In this document: positions 1 through 8,493 of the stretch, in pieces
How positions within the stretch are numbered: position 1 is the stretch's first letter
Layout of the letters: each line of letters begins with the position of its first letter
Origin: Planctomycetota bacterium
GTDB lineage: Bacteria > Planctomycetota > UBA1135 > GCA-002686595
Assembly (NCBI GenBank): GCA_026692665.1
Contig: JAPLOF010000002.1
Span: forward strand, 1 to 33,311
Length of the DNA stretch: 33,311 nt
Direction: 5' to 3'
The notes under the pieces: model-generated
Told to the model about the DNA's origin: nothing
Database searches by the model: none
Seen by the model: the letters and a program-made list of their open reading frames with translations, nothing else
Made by a program: the position numbers and the translations under genes

Positions 1-812
1 GCGTCGCCGATGTCACGCAACCGCCGGCGCGGATCCTTCTCGAAGCAGCGCGTGAGGAGCTCCCGCACGCGGCGCGGAGTGGACGGCGGTAGCGCGGAGA
101 GGTCGGCCTGCGAGTGCAAGACGGCGCCAAGCACGTCGGTCAGCGTCTCGCCGGCGAACGCGCGCTTGGCCGTCAAGCACTCGTACAGCACGCAGCCGAA
201 GGCCCAGATGTCGACGCGCTTGTCGATCGATTTGCCGCGCGCCTGCTCGGGCGCCATGTAGGTCGGCGTGCCGAGCAGACGGCCGGCTTCGGTCGAGAGC
301 ACGCTGTCGGTCGAGGAGCCCTTCGAGCTCTCGATCGCGGTCTTCGCCAGGCCGAAGTCGAGGATCTTGACTCGACCGTCGGGCGTGAGGAGCACGTTCG
401 CGGGCTTCAAGTCGCGGTGGATCACGCCAGCTTCGTGCGCCGCTTCGAGGCCTTCCGCGATCTGCCTGCAGACGTCGAGCGCCTCGTCGAACGGCAACGG
501 ACCGCGCTTGAGTCTCTGCTCGAGCGACTCGCCCGGCACGAGCTCGAGCACGAGGAAGCACGTGTCGCCGACCTGATCGACGCCGAAGATCTGCGCGACG
601 TTGGGGTGATTCAGCGACGCCAGCGTCGTCGCCTCGCGCTCGAAGCGCTTCAAGCGCTCGGGCTCGTCGGCGAAGTGCTCCGGCAGCACCTTGATCGCGA
701 CCTCGCGGCCGAGCTTCGTGTCGCGGGCGCGGTAGACCTCCCCCATGGCCCCCGCGCCGAGGGGACCGAGGATCGCGTAGTGGGAGAGTGTGGAGCCGGA
801 GACGAGGGGCAT
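1..812 (-). CDS. Serine/threonine protein kinase, C-terminus cut by window edge
   Basis: Cytosolic Hanks-type protein kinase domain that phosphorylates Ser/Thr of unknown targets. The frame is open from an ATG at 812 to base 1, giving 270 residues, so the end of the kinase lobe and any sensor or membrane region lie outside the window. Visible motifs: glycine loop GPLGAGAMGEVY (about residues 16-27), ATP-binding Lys in VAIKV (K41), catalytic loop HRDLKPAN (132-139), Mg-binding DFG (152-154) and the activation-segment APEQ. All catalytic residues are present, so it should be active. The next residue after the start is a few codons before the P-loop, as usual for this family; a GTG three codons upstream is an alternative. 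It is divergent from the MoxR operon and shares the 417-bp region 813-1229 with it. High confidence in family, none in substrate. Confidence 0.93.
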   Translation of the reverse strand, partial: MPLVSGSTLSHYAILGPLGAGAMGEVYRARDTKLGREVAIKVLPEHFADEPERLKRFEREATTLASLNHPNVAQIFGVDQVGDTCFLVLELVPGESLEQRLKRGPLPFDEALDVCRQIAEGLEAAHEAGVIHRDLKPANVLLTPDGRVKILDFGLAKTAIESSKGSSTDSVLSTEAGRLLGTPTYMAPEQARGKSIDKRVDIWAFGCVLYECLTAKRAFAGETLTDVLGAVLHSQADLSALPPSTPRRVRELLTRCFEKDPRRRLRDIGD

Positions 813-1229
813 GCGGCGCACGCTGGACGGGCAGAGGCGTGAGTCGGCGACAGTTTGCAACGCGGGCCGTGCCGTCGCACGCACGATCGGTGCGAACGAA
901 CCGGCCCCCGGGCGCTCCCGGCCCGTGGCCGGCGGAACGAGGCCGCCCTCCCCTCCCCGGCCGGGCCCCAACCGCGCCGGTCCGCGGTCGTGGCGCCTAT
1001 GACACGCAGGGCCGTTGGCCGGCCGCGCGTCGTCCGATATCCTTGGCAGAGCATTCGGACGGTCCGGCGCGCGAGCGTCGGGCGACCAACCTGGCGAGGA
1101 GAGCCAAGGTGGTGAGATCGGGCGCGTGAGCCCGGTCGATGCGCGCGGGCGACGAGCCCAGCGAACGAACTCTCCTGCGGACGCCGCGAAGGCGGCCCGC
1201 GCCGGGTGCATCCGAGATCGGAGCCCGTC
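813..1229. other. Divergent intergenic region between kinase and MoxR operon
   Basis: A 417-bp stretch with no gene I can support. Several open frames cross it on both strands but none has a recognisable domain. It must hold the promoters for the kinase (minus) and for the 1230-5339 operon (plus). I see no convincing -35/-10 pair or riboswitch. Confidence 0.5.
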
Positions 1230-1493
1230 ATGCACCCGCTTCACCTGTCGATCCGCGTCGACCCGCGGAATCCCGACCACCACCTCTGGGACAACAACGG
1301 CACCTGGTGGTGCCACTACACGCTGCACCGTGGCGAGCGCCGCGTGCGCTGCCGCGTATCGCTCGGCACGCGCGATCGCGCCGAGGCGCGCGCGCGCCGC
1401 GACCGCCTCTTCGACGCGCTGCGGCGGCTCGGCGAGCCGGGCGCGGTCGAGGGCGAGGCCGGCATCCCGCGCCGGGAAGGACGGGCCGCGTGA
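1230..1493 (+). CDS. Small protein resembling an integrase arm-type DNA-binding domain
   Basis: An 87-residue basic protein and first gene of the MoxR/VWA operon. Its core (roughly residues 18-55) has the pattern NGTWWCHYTL, then GERRVRCRVSLGTRD, then AEARARRDRLFDAL. That is a Trp-rich strand, a basic strand ending in SLGTRD, then a helix with Ala/Arg repeats. This is the layout of the N-terminal arm-binding (AP2-like) domain of tyrosine recombinases, but no catalytic domain follows. I infer a stand-alone DNA-binding or protein-binding module. The ATG at 1230 has GGAG about 8 nt upstream; a GTG at 1206 is in frame but lacks a better site. Its TGA overlaps the GTG of the ATPase gene, implying translational coupling. 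Family assignment is by eye and uncertain. Confidence 0.6.
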   Translation: MHPLHLSIRVDPRNPDHHLWDNNGTWWCHYTLHRGERRVRCRVSLGTRDRAEARARRDRLFDALRRLGEPGAVEGEAGIPRREGRAA

Positions 1494-3112
1494 GCAACCT
1501 CGACACGCCCGACGCCAGCCCCCAGCCGGTCGCTCCGGTCGCTCAGGTCGCTCAGGTCGCTCCGGACGCGCAGGTCGCGCCGAATGCGCCGGTGGCGCTG
1601 GAAGCGCTGGAGAACGCCGCAGACGCGCCGGCGCGCGCGAAGCGCAAGCCCGCGCGGCGCTCCTTGCTGACGCGCCCGCTCGGCCTCGAGGGCTGGGACG
1701 ATCTCGAGCCGGTCGTGCTCGCAGCACTCGTCTCGGAGGACCCGCTGCTCCTCGTCGGCACGCACGGGTCGGCGAAGAGCTTCCTGCTCGAGCGGCTCGC
1801 GCAGGCGCTGGGCCTCGTCTACCGATTCTACAACGCGAGCCTGATCCACTTCGACGACCTCGTCGGCATCCCCGTGCCCGACGAGACGCAGCGCGCGCTG
1901 CGCTACATCTCGACCCCGACCTCCATCTGGGACGCGCAGGTGGTGTTCATCGACGAGCTCAACCGCACGAAGCCCGAGCTGCAAAACAAGATCTTCCCGA
2001 TCGTGCACGAGCGCCGCGTGCAGGGCGTGCGGCTCGAGAAGCTCGTGTACCGCTGGGCGGCGATGAACCCGCCGCCGGGCGAGGACGGGGACGACTCGTC
2101 CAGCGAGTACCTCGGCGCCGAGCCGCTCGACCCGGCGCTGGCCGACCGTTTCGCGTTCCTGATCCAGGTCCCGGCCTGGCGCGCGCTCCACCGCACGGCG
2201 CAGAAGCGCGTGCTGCTCGACCAGTTCGCCGGCCCCCACGACTTCCCGGTCGGCATCCACGACCTGATCGGCGAGGGCCAGCGGATCTTCCGTCTGCTGC
2301 GCGACGCCGTGCCGCCGCGACTCGCCGAGCACTTCGTCGCGATCGAGGAGTGCCGCGAGAAGGCCGATGCCGAGGCGTACTCGGCGCGGCGGATGACGAT
2401 GCTCCTGCGCAACACGCTCGCGCTGCAGGCCGCGCGCGTGGCGCTGCAGCGCGCCGCGCATCCGGGCGCGAGCGTCGAGTCGGTCGACTGGGACACGTCG
2501 GCCTGGCTGGCGCTGCTGCACGGCAACCCGGGCACGGCGCGGCACCAGAAGCTCGACCGCGCGGCGCTGCTCGCGATCCACCGGCAGGCGTGGGCCTTGT
2601 CGGGGCTCGAGGAGAACGACCCGTGGCGCGAGTTGCTCGCGGTCGCGGACCCGGGCGAGCGGATGCTGCGCGCGCTGCGGATGGGCACGTTGGTCGGCGA
2701 CGAGGACCTGTCGACGCTGATCCTGGACGGGATCGCCAGCGTGAAGCCGGAATCCCACCGCGTCGCGACGGCGCTGGCGGTCTACCTCGCCGTGCACCGC
2801 GATCGCGGCGTGCGCGCGACGGTGATCGAGACGCTGGGCGCCGACGTGCGGCGCGTGCTGCGCCCGGTCGAGCGCACGATCGAGGTGGCGACGGGGAAGA
2901 TGGGGCCGACGGCCGAGGTCGGGCAGCTGCTCGCCTCCATGCCGGCCGAGGCGCAGGCGCCGAACGCGCGCCGCGACGCGTACGCGCGCAACCTGCTGCG
3001 CGCGCTCCTGCCCGACGGCTACGCGGGATCGAGTCCGAAGGCCGTGCTCGAGCTGTTCAGGAAGCTGTGGGACGACCTCGGCGTCGAGCGCGCGCTGGGA
3101 GGCGGCGCGTGA
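1490..3112 (+). CDS. MoxR-family AAA+ ATPase
   Basis: A 540-residue cytosolic AAA+ ATPase of the MoxR type. These are chaperone-like ATPases that typically work with VWA-domain partners to mature or remodel protein complexes. The N-terminus (about 1-55) is a low-complexity Ala/Pro/Val linker with repeated VAQVAQVAPDAQVAP units. The AAA+ core follows: Walker A GTHGSAKS (residues 90-97), Walker B VVFIDELNR (D155, E156), sensor-1-like AAMNPPP, and the arginine-finger-like segment DPALADRF. The C-terminal half is helical and family-specific. The GTG at 1490 overlaps the previous stop (GTGA) and has GGGAAGGA about 9 nt upstream. That makes it a better start than the much longer open frame reaching back into the previous gene. 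Partner of the VWA protein at 3693-5339. Confidence 0.9.
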   Translation: MSNLDTPDASPQPVAPVAQVAQVAPDAQVAPNAPVALEALENAADAPARAKRKPARRSLLTRPLGLEGWDDLEPVVLAALVSEDPLLLVGTHGSAKSFLLERLAQALGLVYRFYNASLIHFDDLVGIPVPDETQRALRYISTPTSIWDAQVVFIDELNRTKPELQNKIFPIVHERRVQGVRLEKLVYRWAAMNPPPGEDGDDSSSEYLGAEPLDPALADRFAFLIQVPAWRALHRTAQKRVLLDQFAGPHDFPVGIHDLIGEGQRIFRLLRDAVPPRLAEHFVAIEECREKADAEAYSARRMTMLLRNTLALQAARVALQRAAHPGASVESVDWDTSAWLALLHGNPGTARHQKLDRAALLAIHRQAWALSGLEENDPWRELLAVADPGERMLRALRMGTLVGDEDLSTLILDGIASVKPESHRVATALAVYLAVHRDRGVRATVIETLGADVRRVLRPVERTIEVATGKMGPTAEVGQLLASMPAEAQAPNARRDAYARNLLRALLPDGYAGSSPKAVLELFRKLWDDLGVERALGGGA

Positions 3113-3696
3113 AGCCGTGGGACGGGGTGATCTGCGACGACCACGGCTGGCTCTACAACATGGGCACGCCGCCGCGCACCAAGGTGACGCTGGCGCAGGC
3201 GCCCGTGTCGGCGCGCGTGCTGGTCTTCGACCTCGCGCACGCGCTCGCGGCGCGGGACCTCGTGCCGTCCCGGGCGCCGTGGCAGCTGCTCGACACGCCG
3301 ACCGCGGCGCGCCTCGCGCACGAGCGCTGGCGGGGCGACGCGCTCGCACTGCGGGCCGAGATCGACGCGCTGGACGCGGGCCGAGACACGGCGCCGGACT
3401 TCCTGAAGGCCGGCCGCGGTGCGCTGCTCGGCTGGTCGCCCTCGTGGGAAGAGGCGCGGCGCACCGCTCGCCACGAACTCTGCACCGACTTAGGCCTGAC
3501 CGTCGAGGTGCTCGCGCGGCGCGTCGGGGACCTGCTGCTCCTGGCGCGCCCGGAGCACGTCGCGTGGGAGCGCCTGTTCGGGACGCCGTTCGCGCTCGAC
3601 GACGAGCGCTTCGCCGCAGTCCCCGCCGACCCGATCGCGCCGGCGCCCGGGTGCTACCCCGACGTGGTCGTCGTCCCCTCGGGAGGCACCCCGTGA
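3109..3696 (+). CDS. Hypothetical protein between MoxR ATPase and VWA genes
   Basis: A 195-residue soluble protein that I do not recognise. It has no signal peptide, membrane segment or clear catalytic motif. The N-terminus is rich in aromatics (KPWDGVICDDHGWLYNMG), the middle is Ala/Arg/Leu-rich and probably helical, and the end is Pro/Val-rich. The start is the GTG that overlaps the ATPase stop as GTGA, and its own stop overlaps the GTG of the next gene in the same way. It is therefore almost certainly co-translated with both. The setting suggests an adaptor or regulatory third subunit of the MoxR/VWA pair; that is inference from position only. Confidence 0.8.
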   Translation: MKPWDGVICDDHGWLYNMGTPPRTKVTLAQAPVSARVLVFDLAHALAARDLVPSRAPWQLLDTPTAARLAHERWRGDALALRAEIDALDAGRDTAPDFLKAGRGALLGWSPSWEEARRTARHELCTDLGLTVEVLARRVGDLLLLARPEHVAWERLFGTPFALDDERFAAVPADPIAPAPGCYPDVVVVPSGGTP

Positions 3697-5339
3697 GCTT
3701 CGCCTTCGAACGCCGATCCGATCCCGCCGCCGCAAGCCTGCGCGCGCGCATCCTCGACGCACTCCCGGCCGGCGGCTACCAGATGGACCGCTTCTTCCAG
3801 CTGCTCGACCTCGAGGTCTCGCGCGAGGTCCAGAGCGCCGCGGTGCTCTGCGGCGACCGGCCGAAGCTGCTCCTGAACCCCGACTTCGTCGCGCGATTCT
3901 GCACGACGGACGAGCACCTGTTCCTGCTCGTGATGCACGAGCTGATGCACGTCGTGCTCGGCCACACGCGCCTCTTCCGGCGCCCGACGATGGCGCACAA
4001 CGTCGCCTTCGACGCGGTGATCAACGCGATGCTGTGCCGGCAGTTCCCCGGCGCGGACTACGTGGGCTTCTTCCAGGCGATCAACGACTGGGAGGACTTC
4101 CCCGGGAGGCTCCTGCGCCCCGCGCCCGGCTGGCCGGCGAGCCCGGCGGCGCTGCCCGAGGGCGCGCGCGAGGCCGAACGGACGCTGCACGCGCGGCTCT
4201 ACGGCAGCGAGGCAAAGGACGTCACGTACCACGAGATCTTCGAGCTCCTGGCGGCCGCGCTGCGCGAAGCGGAAGCGGCGCGCGAGGCCGAGGAGGAGGC
4301 CGAGCTGCGACCGAGGACCCGCGTCGTGCGCGGCGGCGGCGCGTCCGGGCCGGAGGGCGCGGACGATGCGGACGATGCGGGCGACGATGGAGCGACCGGG
4401 GACGGCCGCGGCGGAACCGGCGCCCCGCGACCGGAGCAGTCCGCGCGACGCGTCGCCGCGGAACCGACGCTCCTGGGCTCGCACGGCCCGGACGAGCACG
4501 ACGCCGCGGACGATCCGACGCTGCGCGACGTGCTCCGGCGGACGATCGCCGAATGGCCCGCGCCCTTCCGCGAGATCGGCCGCGACCGCGGCACGCCCGC
4601 GCAGGAGCTGGAGCTCTCGTCGCGCGAGCGCGCCGAACGCGAACTCGAGCTCGCGATCGAGCGGCTGTTCCAGCGCGCGGGGCTGCAGGAGGCGCACAGC
4701 GCGCGGACGCACCGGCGCGAGGTGCGCGTCGGCACCGTCGAGTTCGGCACGGTCGTGCCGCAGCTGCGCGACCGCCGCGCGCGGCTGCGCAGTTCGCTGT
4801 CGGGAACTCCAGCCGTCTTCTACGAGGGACAACGCAGCGCGCCGCGCGTGCTGACACGGCCGATCTGCCGCGCGTTCGTGTACTTGGACGTCAGCGGTTC
4901 GATGGACGCGGTGCTCCCGCGGCTCCTGGCCTCGCTGCGCCGTCCCGTGCGCGAAGGCGCCGCGCGGCTGTTCGCGTTCAGCACGATCGTGGACGAGGTG
5001 AACCCGCGCTCGCTCGACACGGCGCGCGCGAAGTCGACGAGCGGGACGGACGTGAACTGCGTCCTGGCGCACGTCCTCGAAGTGCCGCCGCGGAAGTCCC
5101 CGAAGCGGATCGTGCTGCTGACCGACGGCTTCGTCGGCACGCCGGACCGCGCGCTCGTCCTGGAGCTCGCGCGGCGCGGGATCGAAGTGATCACGGGCCT
5201 GACGCCGCCCTGGGAGAGGAGGTACGTCGCCCAGCTCGCGGGCCACGTCGAGAGGCTGCCGGTGCTCGGCGGCGCGACGCGCACGCGGCGGAGCGCGAAG
5301 TCGGCGGCGAGGGGGCGGAGGAAGGGGCCGCGCTTGTGA
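3693..5339 (+). CDS. DUF2201-like putative metallopeptidase with C-terminal VWA-like domain
   Basis: A 548-residue protein of two domains. The N-terminal domain carries a zinc-protease signature HELMHVVLGH (residues 82-91: H82, E83, H86, H91), as in the DUF2201 putative metallopeptidase domain. A charged, disordered linker (about 190-270, with Asp/Gly/Glu runs) leads to a VWA-like domain. That domain has a complete MIDAS start DVSGSM (399-404), a later threonine in STSGTDVN, and LLTDGF. VWA MIDAS sites bind a divalent metal and mediate protein contacts. The C-terminus is a basic tail. The GTG start overlaps the previous stop as GTGA. This is the expected VWA partner of the MoxR ATPase. Whether the protease motif is active cannot be told, although all zinc ligands are kept. 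No secretion signal, so it acts in the cytosol. Confidence 0.88.
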   Translation: MSFAFERRSDPAAASLRARILDALPAGGYQMDRFFQLLDLEVSREVQSAAVLCGDRPKLLLNPDFVARFCTTDEHLFLLVMHELMHVVLGHTRLFRRPTMAHNVAFDAVINAMLCRQFPGADYVGFFQAINDWEDFPGRLLRPAPGWPASPAALPEGAREAERTLHARLYGSEAKDVTYHEIFELLAAALREAEAAREAEEEAELRPRTRVVRGGGASGPEGADDADDAGDDGATGDGRGGTGAPRPEQSARRVAAEPTLLGSHGPDEHDAADDPTLRDVLRRTIAEWPAPFREIGRDRGTPAQELELSSRERAERELELAIERLFQRAGLQEAHSARTHRREVRVGTVEFGTVVPQLRDRRARLRSSLSGTPAVFYEGQRSAPRVLTRPICRAFVYLDVSGSMDAVLPRLLASLRRPVREGAARLFAFSTIVDEVNPRSLDTARAKSTSGTDVNCVLAHVLEVPPRKSPKRIVLLTDGFVGTPDRALVLELARRGIEVITGLTPPWERRYVAQLAGHVERLPVLGGATRTRRSAKSAARGRRKGPRL

Positions 5340-5341
5340 AG

Positions 5342-5413
5342 CCGCGGGCCCGCGGTGCACCTGGATTCGACGAACCCAGCCGGCCTCGGGCCCGAGCGCG
5401 GACCGGAGTCCGG
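5342..5413. repeat. Cluster of short perfect palindromes after the VWA gene
   Basis: Three palindromes lie in 72 bp just after the VWA stop: CCGCGGGCCCGCGG (5342-5355), CTCGGGCCCGAG (5385-5396) and CCGGAGTCCGG (about 5403-5413). None has a T-run after it, so they are not textbook terminators. They could end the operon transcript, bind a protein, or reflect extreme GC content. Confidence 0.45.
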
Positions 5414-5430
5414 CCCCGTGCTCGAGCGAA

Positions 5431-5500
5431 CGAACGCTGACCAACGCTCAGGAACACTCACCAGCACTCCCGAACGCTCGCGAACGCTCACGAACACCTC
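5431..5500 (+). repeat. Seven-unit 10-bp tandem repeat upstream of metK
   Basis: Seven consecutive 10-mers fit the consensus CGAACGCTCA with no insertions: for example CGAACGCTGA, CCAACGCTCA, GGAACACTCA, CGAACGCTCG and CGAACGCTCA. The period is close to one helical turn, so each unit faces the same side of the DNA. It lies 95 bp before the metK start, in the region that should carry the metK promoter or leader. Confidence 0.75.
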
Positions 5501-5595
5501 GAGACCTCCCTGCCCCAGCACGCTCGACGCGCCGGCGTCCATCCCGCACGCACCGCGACCGAGCCCATCACTCCAACCACCGAAGCAAACGAACC

Positions 5596-6780
5596 ATGCG
5601 CAAACGCAACCAGTCCCCCATCCCCTCCCGCCAGCATTTCGCCGAGTGGGTCTCGCCCGGACATCCCGACCGCCTCGCCGACGCGATCGCCGAACGGATC
5701 GTCGACCACGCGCTCGCGCTCGAGCCGCGCGCGCTCGTCGGCGTCGAAGTCGCCGTGCACACACGGCGCGTCTTCGTCGACGGTCGCATCGCCGCGAACG
5801 GCGCGCGTCCCCCCGCCGAGTGGCTCCACGACCTGGTCGCCGACGCCTACGCCGCCGCCGGCTACCGCGGTCCGTGGACCCCGAGGCGCGACGAGCTCGT
5901 GGTCGAGCACGACCTGTGCTGCGCCGACCTCCCCGACGCCGAGCGCGAGGTGCGCGGCATCAGCGACGACCAGAGCGTGACGATCGGCTGGGCCGGCCAC
6001 GACGAGCGCACGAACTTCCTCCCGCCCGCGCACTACGTCGCGCACCGACTCGGCCAGGCGCTCGCGCGCTGGCGCGAGGAGCACGCAGCCGACGAGTTCG
6101 GGCCCGATTTCAAGCTGCTCCCGCGCTTCGTCGAGCTCGACCGCGACGCGCAACGCCGCGGCCGCTCCGCGGGCGAGTTCGCCTGGGAACGCCTGACGCT
6201 CTCGATCCAGCACCGCCCCGGGATGGGATACGAGGAGCAGTTCCGCCGGCTGCGCGCCCCGCTCGAGGAAGCGCTCGCGGAGCTCGAGCGCGCGGGCCTG
6301 ACCGGCCTCGCCTCGAGCTTCACGCCCGAGCGGCTCCACCTCAACGGCGCCGGCGCATTCGAGCTCGGCGGCCCGCACGGCGACAACGGCCTGTCGGGCA
6401 AGAAGCTCGTCGTCGACCACTACGGCCCGACGGTGCCTATCGGCGGCGGCGCGCTGTGCGGCAAGGACCCGCACAAGGTGGATCGCGTTGGGGCTCTGCG
6501 CGCGCGACAGCTGGCGAAGAGCCTGGTGCCGCGGCTCGCCGCCGAAGCACTGGTGCGCGTGGTGTGGGCGCCGGGCCTCGGAGTGCCGAGCCACGTCGAG
6601 GTCGAAGCGCGCGACGCGGTCGGGATGCGGGTGCCGATCGGGCCGGAGGAGTTGCCGGAGATCGAGTGGTTCGGGATCGAGCGGGCTGTTCGTTCTCTCG
6701 AACTCTCGGAACCAAGTTGGCAGGTCGCGAGCGCCGCGGGTTACTTTGTAGAGAGCACCCGGCGATGGGAACTAGGCTAG
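5596..6780 (+). CDS. metK: S-adenosylmethionine synthetase (divergent)
   Basis: A 394-residue cytosolic enzyme making S-adenosylmethionine from methionine and ATP. Family blocks are in the right order: GHPDRLADAIAE near residue 22 (family GHPDK, metal and ATP binding), ISDDQSVTIGWA (equivalent of GAGDQG), GGPHGDNGLSGKKLVVDHYG (family GGP.GD.GLTGRKIIVDTYGG), GGGALCGKDPHKVDR (family GGGAFSGKDP.KVDRS), and a C-terminal ASAAGYFV segment like the usual TAAYGHFG. Length matches the family. It departs from E. coli MetK at conserved positions, notably in the flexible active-site loop, so it is a divergent branch or a second copy. It has no SD-like site. It sits alone between two unrelated operons, preceded by the 10-bp repeat, and is convergent with the helicase gene 79 bp away. 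Confidence 0.9.
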   Translation: MRKRNQSPIPSRQHFAEWVSPGHPDRLADAIAERIVDHALALEPRALVGVEVAVHTRRVFVDGRIAANGARPPAEWLHDLVADAYAAAGYRGPWTPRRDELVVEHDLCCADLPDAEREVRGISDDQSVTIGWAGHDERTNFLPPAHYVAHRLGQALARWREEHAADEFGPDFKLLPRFVELDRDAQRRGRSAGEFAWERLTLSIQHRPGMGYEEQFRRLRAPLEEALAELERAGLTGLASSFTPERLHLNGAGAFELGGPHGDNGLSGKKLVVDHYGPTVPIGGGALCGKDPHKVDRVGALRARQLAKSLVPRLAAEALVRVVWAPGLGVPSHVEVEARDAVGMRVPIGPEELPEIEWFGIERAVRSLELSEPSWQVASAAGYFVESTRRWELG

Positions 6781-6859
6781 ATAGACATCGCCCCACCACA
6801 CCTTCACGCTTTTGGCACTCGGTGGCTGCCCCTCATGACCGGCCCCACTGCCAATTCCT

Positions 6860-8485
6860 CTACTTGCGAGAATTGCCGTCAGACCAATATGATCCGAAGT
6901 ACCTATAAACGTCATCAAGACTCGAGTTCTCGGCTAGAGCATCATGGATATGGAGCACACGACAACTTGTAGTGCCACCAACAGCTGGGCCTCGCAAGCC
7001 TCGGCCGACCATCTGCGCGTACAGCACGATAGACGTTGTAGGCCGAGCGATAACGACCGTTTCTACGCCGGGCGCATCGAACCCTGTCGCAAGCACGCCG
7101 TAGTTGAAGAGCACCCGAAGCAAACCACCCCGGAAAGCCTCAACGACTCTCGTTCGCTGAGAAGGGGTCAGCTCACAGTCAACGTATCCTACCGCAGCCC
7201 CAGTTGCAGCAAGTTCAAACGCCAACTGGCGCGCGTGCGAGACACTGCATGCAAAGACAATAACCTGACGCCCCTCGTGCACCTCATCGGAAACCGCATC
7301 GAGAATAAGCTTGTTTCGAGCCCTTGAAGAGGCCAGTCGGCGCAGAAGCCTGGGATCTACATCACTTTCCGACTCTTCATCGGTCGACACTTCCCGCTCT
7401 GCCACTTCAACGCCACTTTCGGCCGATATGAACTCAAGCTTCGAGAGAACACCTCGCTGCTGCAGGACCTGAATTGGATTATTGCCGAGTGAGGGCGCAC
7501 CGATAAGCTGCCCCCCGAAGGTGGCAGCAAGAATCCTGTTTCCTCGCTCATCGTGAGTTCCTCTTCCTGGGGTAGCCGAAAGCCCCAAGAGCCGGACATC
7601 GTCGGCAAGCAAGTCCTTCAGCATTCGCTTGGTCACGTCGCCAAGCGCCCGATGTGCCTCATCAAAAACCACAAGGCACACTGAACGCTTCATACCAGCA
7701 AATCGCTCTGGAGCGAGCCGACGCAGGCTAGTCAATCTCGCGATACTGGCGACAACAACCGTGCGGGGACCAGCAAACACTGGAGGACTCAAGCCCCCCC
7801 ACATGCGACGCAGACTCAACGCAACACGCCCATGATCAGCCCATACGCGCTGCCATGTGTCGCACGCCTGCTCGCATAGCTCGCGTGTATGCGCCAACCA
7901 CACGACACACCCATCGTCCAATCCACGCGTCTCATAATCCCAGCGAAGTACAGATTCGATGGCAGTCCGCGTCTTGCCTGCACCAGTAGGCAGCTGAACC
8001 ATGCAGCGCCGACCACCATCACCAGAGAGTACTGCCACTACCTGCGATACAATCTCTTCCTGAAAGTCAAAGAGCGCGCCGATCGGACGCCTTGGGACAA
8101 TCAGCTCAACGGCTGAGGGCCTTGCCGACAGTTCTGGCAGATACTCGTCTGGAATGCACAGTCGTTCAGCTAGTTCCTGGACGAGCGAGGCATTGGGCCG
8201 CCATGGGAGCTCCGACAGCCGAAGCGCGACATCGTAGACCTTTCCGGCCGGATCAACGCCACAACGCGCTGAAAGTTCCGCAACTGCGCCCCACTCAAGT
8301 GACTCCAAAAGCATGCGCCGCACCCGCGGCGAGGCCAGCGCATCATAGCCATACTTGGCAGCAAGAACCGCAATAAGGCCCGGTCGCCCAGTAATTGCAG
8401 CATGTTCAGCAACGTTAGGCCCGGCTTCACGCTCTAGCAGATCACGAAGCTCTTGATCACCTACAATTGATAGAAACTCATACAT
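6860..8485 (-). CDS. SF2 DEAH-box helicase of the phosphorothioation locus
   Basis: A 541-residue superfamily-2 helicase or translocase. Residues 1-135 are helical and of unknown role. The ATPase core has motif I QLPTGAGKT (about 164-172), motif II DEAH (275-278), motif III GLSATPGR (301-308), motif V LATGFDAPGVETVVIARPT and motif VI QMVGRGLRG. This resembles the ResIII-type helicases found with DNA modification and restriction systems, including dnd-linked restriction genes. No nuclease domain is visible, so cutting would need a partner; the GIY-YIG-like protein of the same operon is the obvious candidate. It is the last gene, 8 nt after the DGQHR gene, and is convergent with metK. Base composition is clearly lower in GC than the flanks, suggesting recent acquisition. 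Confidence 0.9.
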   Translation of the reverse strand: MYEFLSIVGDQELRDLLEREAGPNVAEHAAITGRPGLIAVLAAKYGYDALASPRVRRMLLESLEWGAVAELSARCGVDPAGKVYDVALRLSELPWRPNASLVQELAERLCIPDEYLPELSARPSAVELIVPRRPIGALFDFQEEIVSQVVAVLSGDGGRRCMVQLPTGAGKTRTAIESVLRWDYETRGLDDGCVVWLAHTRELCEQACDTWQRVWADHGRVALSLRRMWGGLSPPVFAGPRTVVVASIARLTSLRRLAPERFAGMKRSVCLVVFDEAHRALGDVTKRMLKDLLADDVRLLGLSATPGRGTHDERGNRILAATFGGQLIGAPSLGNNPIQVLQQRGVLSKLEFISAESGVEVAEREVSTDEESESDVDPRLLRRLASSRARNKLILDAVSDEVHEGRQVIVFACSVSHARQLAFELAATGAAVGYVDCELTPSQRTRVVEAFRGGLLRVLFNYGVLATGFDAPGVETVVIARPTTSIVLYAQMVGRGLRGPAVGGTTSCRVLHIHDALAENSSLDDVYRYFGSYWSDGNSRK

Positions 8486-8493
8486 GCCCGCTC

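Noticed and set aside
1316..3751. Minus-strand open frame of 811 codons opposite the MoxR operon
   Set aside because: Arg/Ala-rich shadow of high-GC coding DNA; the plus strand has clear AAA+ motifs.
3654..5444. Minus-strand open frame of 596 codons opposite the VWA gene
   Set aside because: No domain content, low complexity, mirrors the real gene.
5431..5500. CRISPR array
   Set aside because: Units are only 10 bp, contiguous and without spacers, and no cas genes are nearby.
5340..5595. SAM riboswitch before metK
   Set aside because: The leader holds palindromes and 10-bp repeats but no arrangement of SAM-I/II/III/IV core bases that I can recognise.
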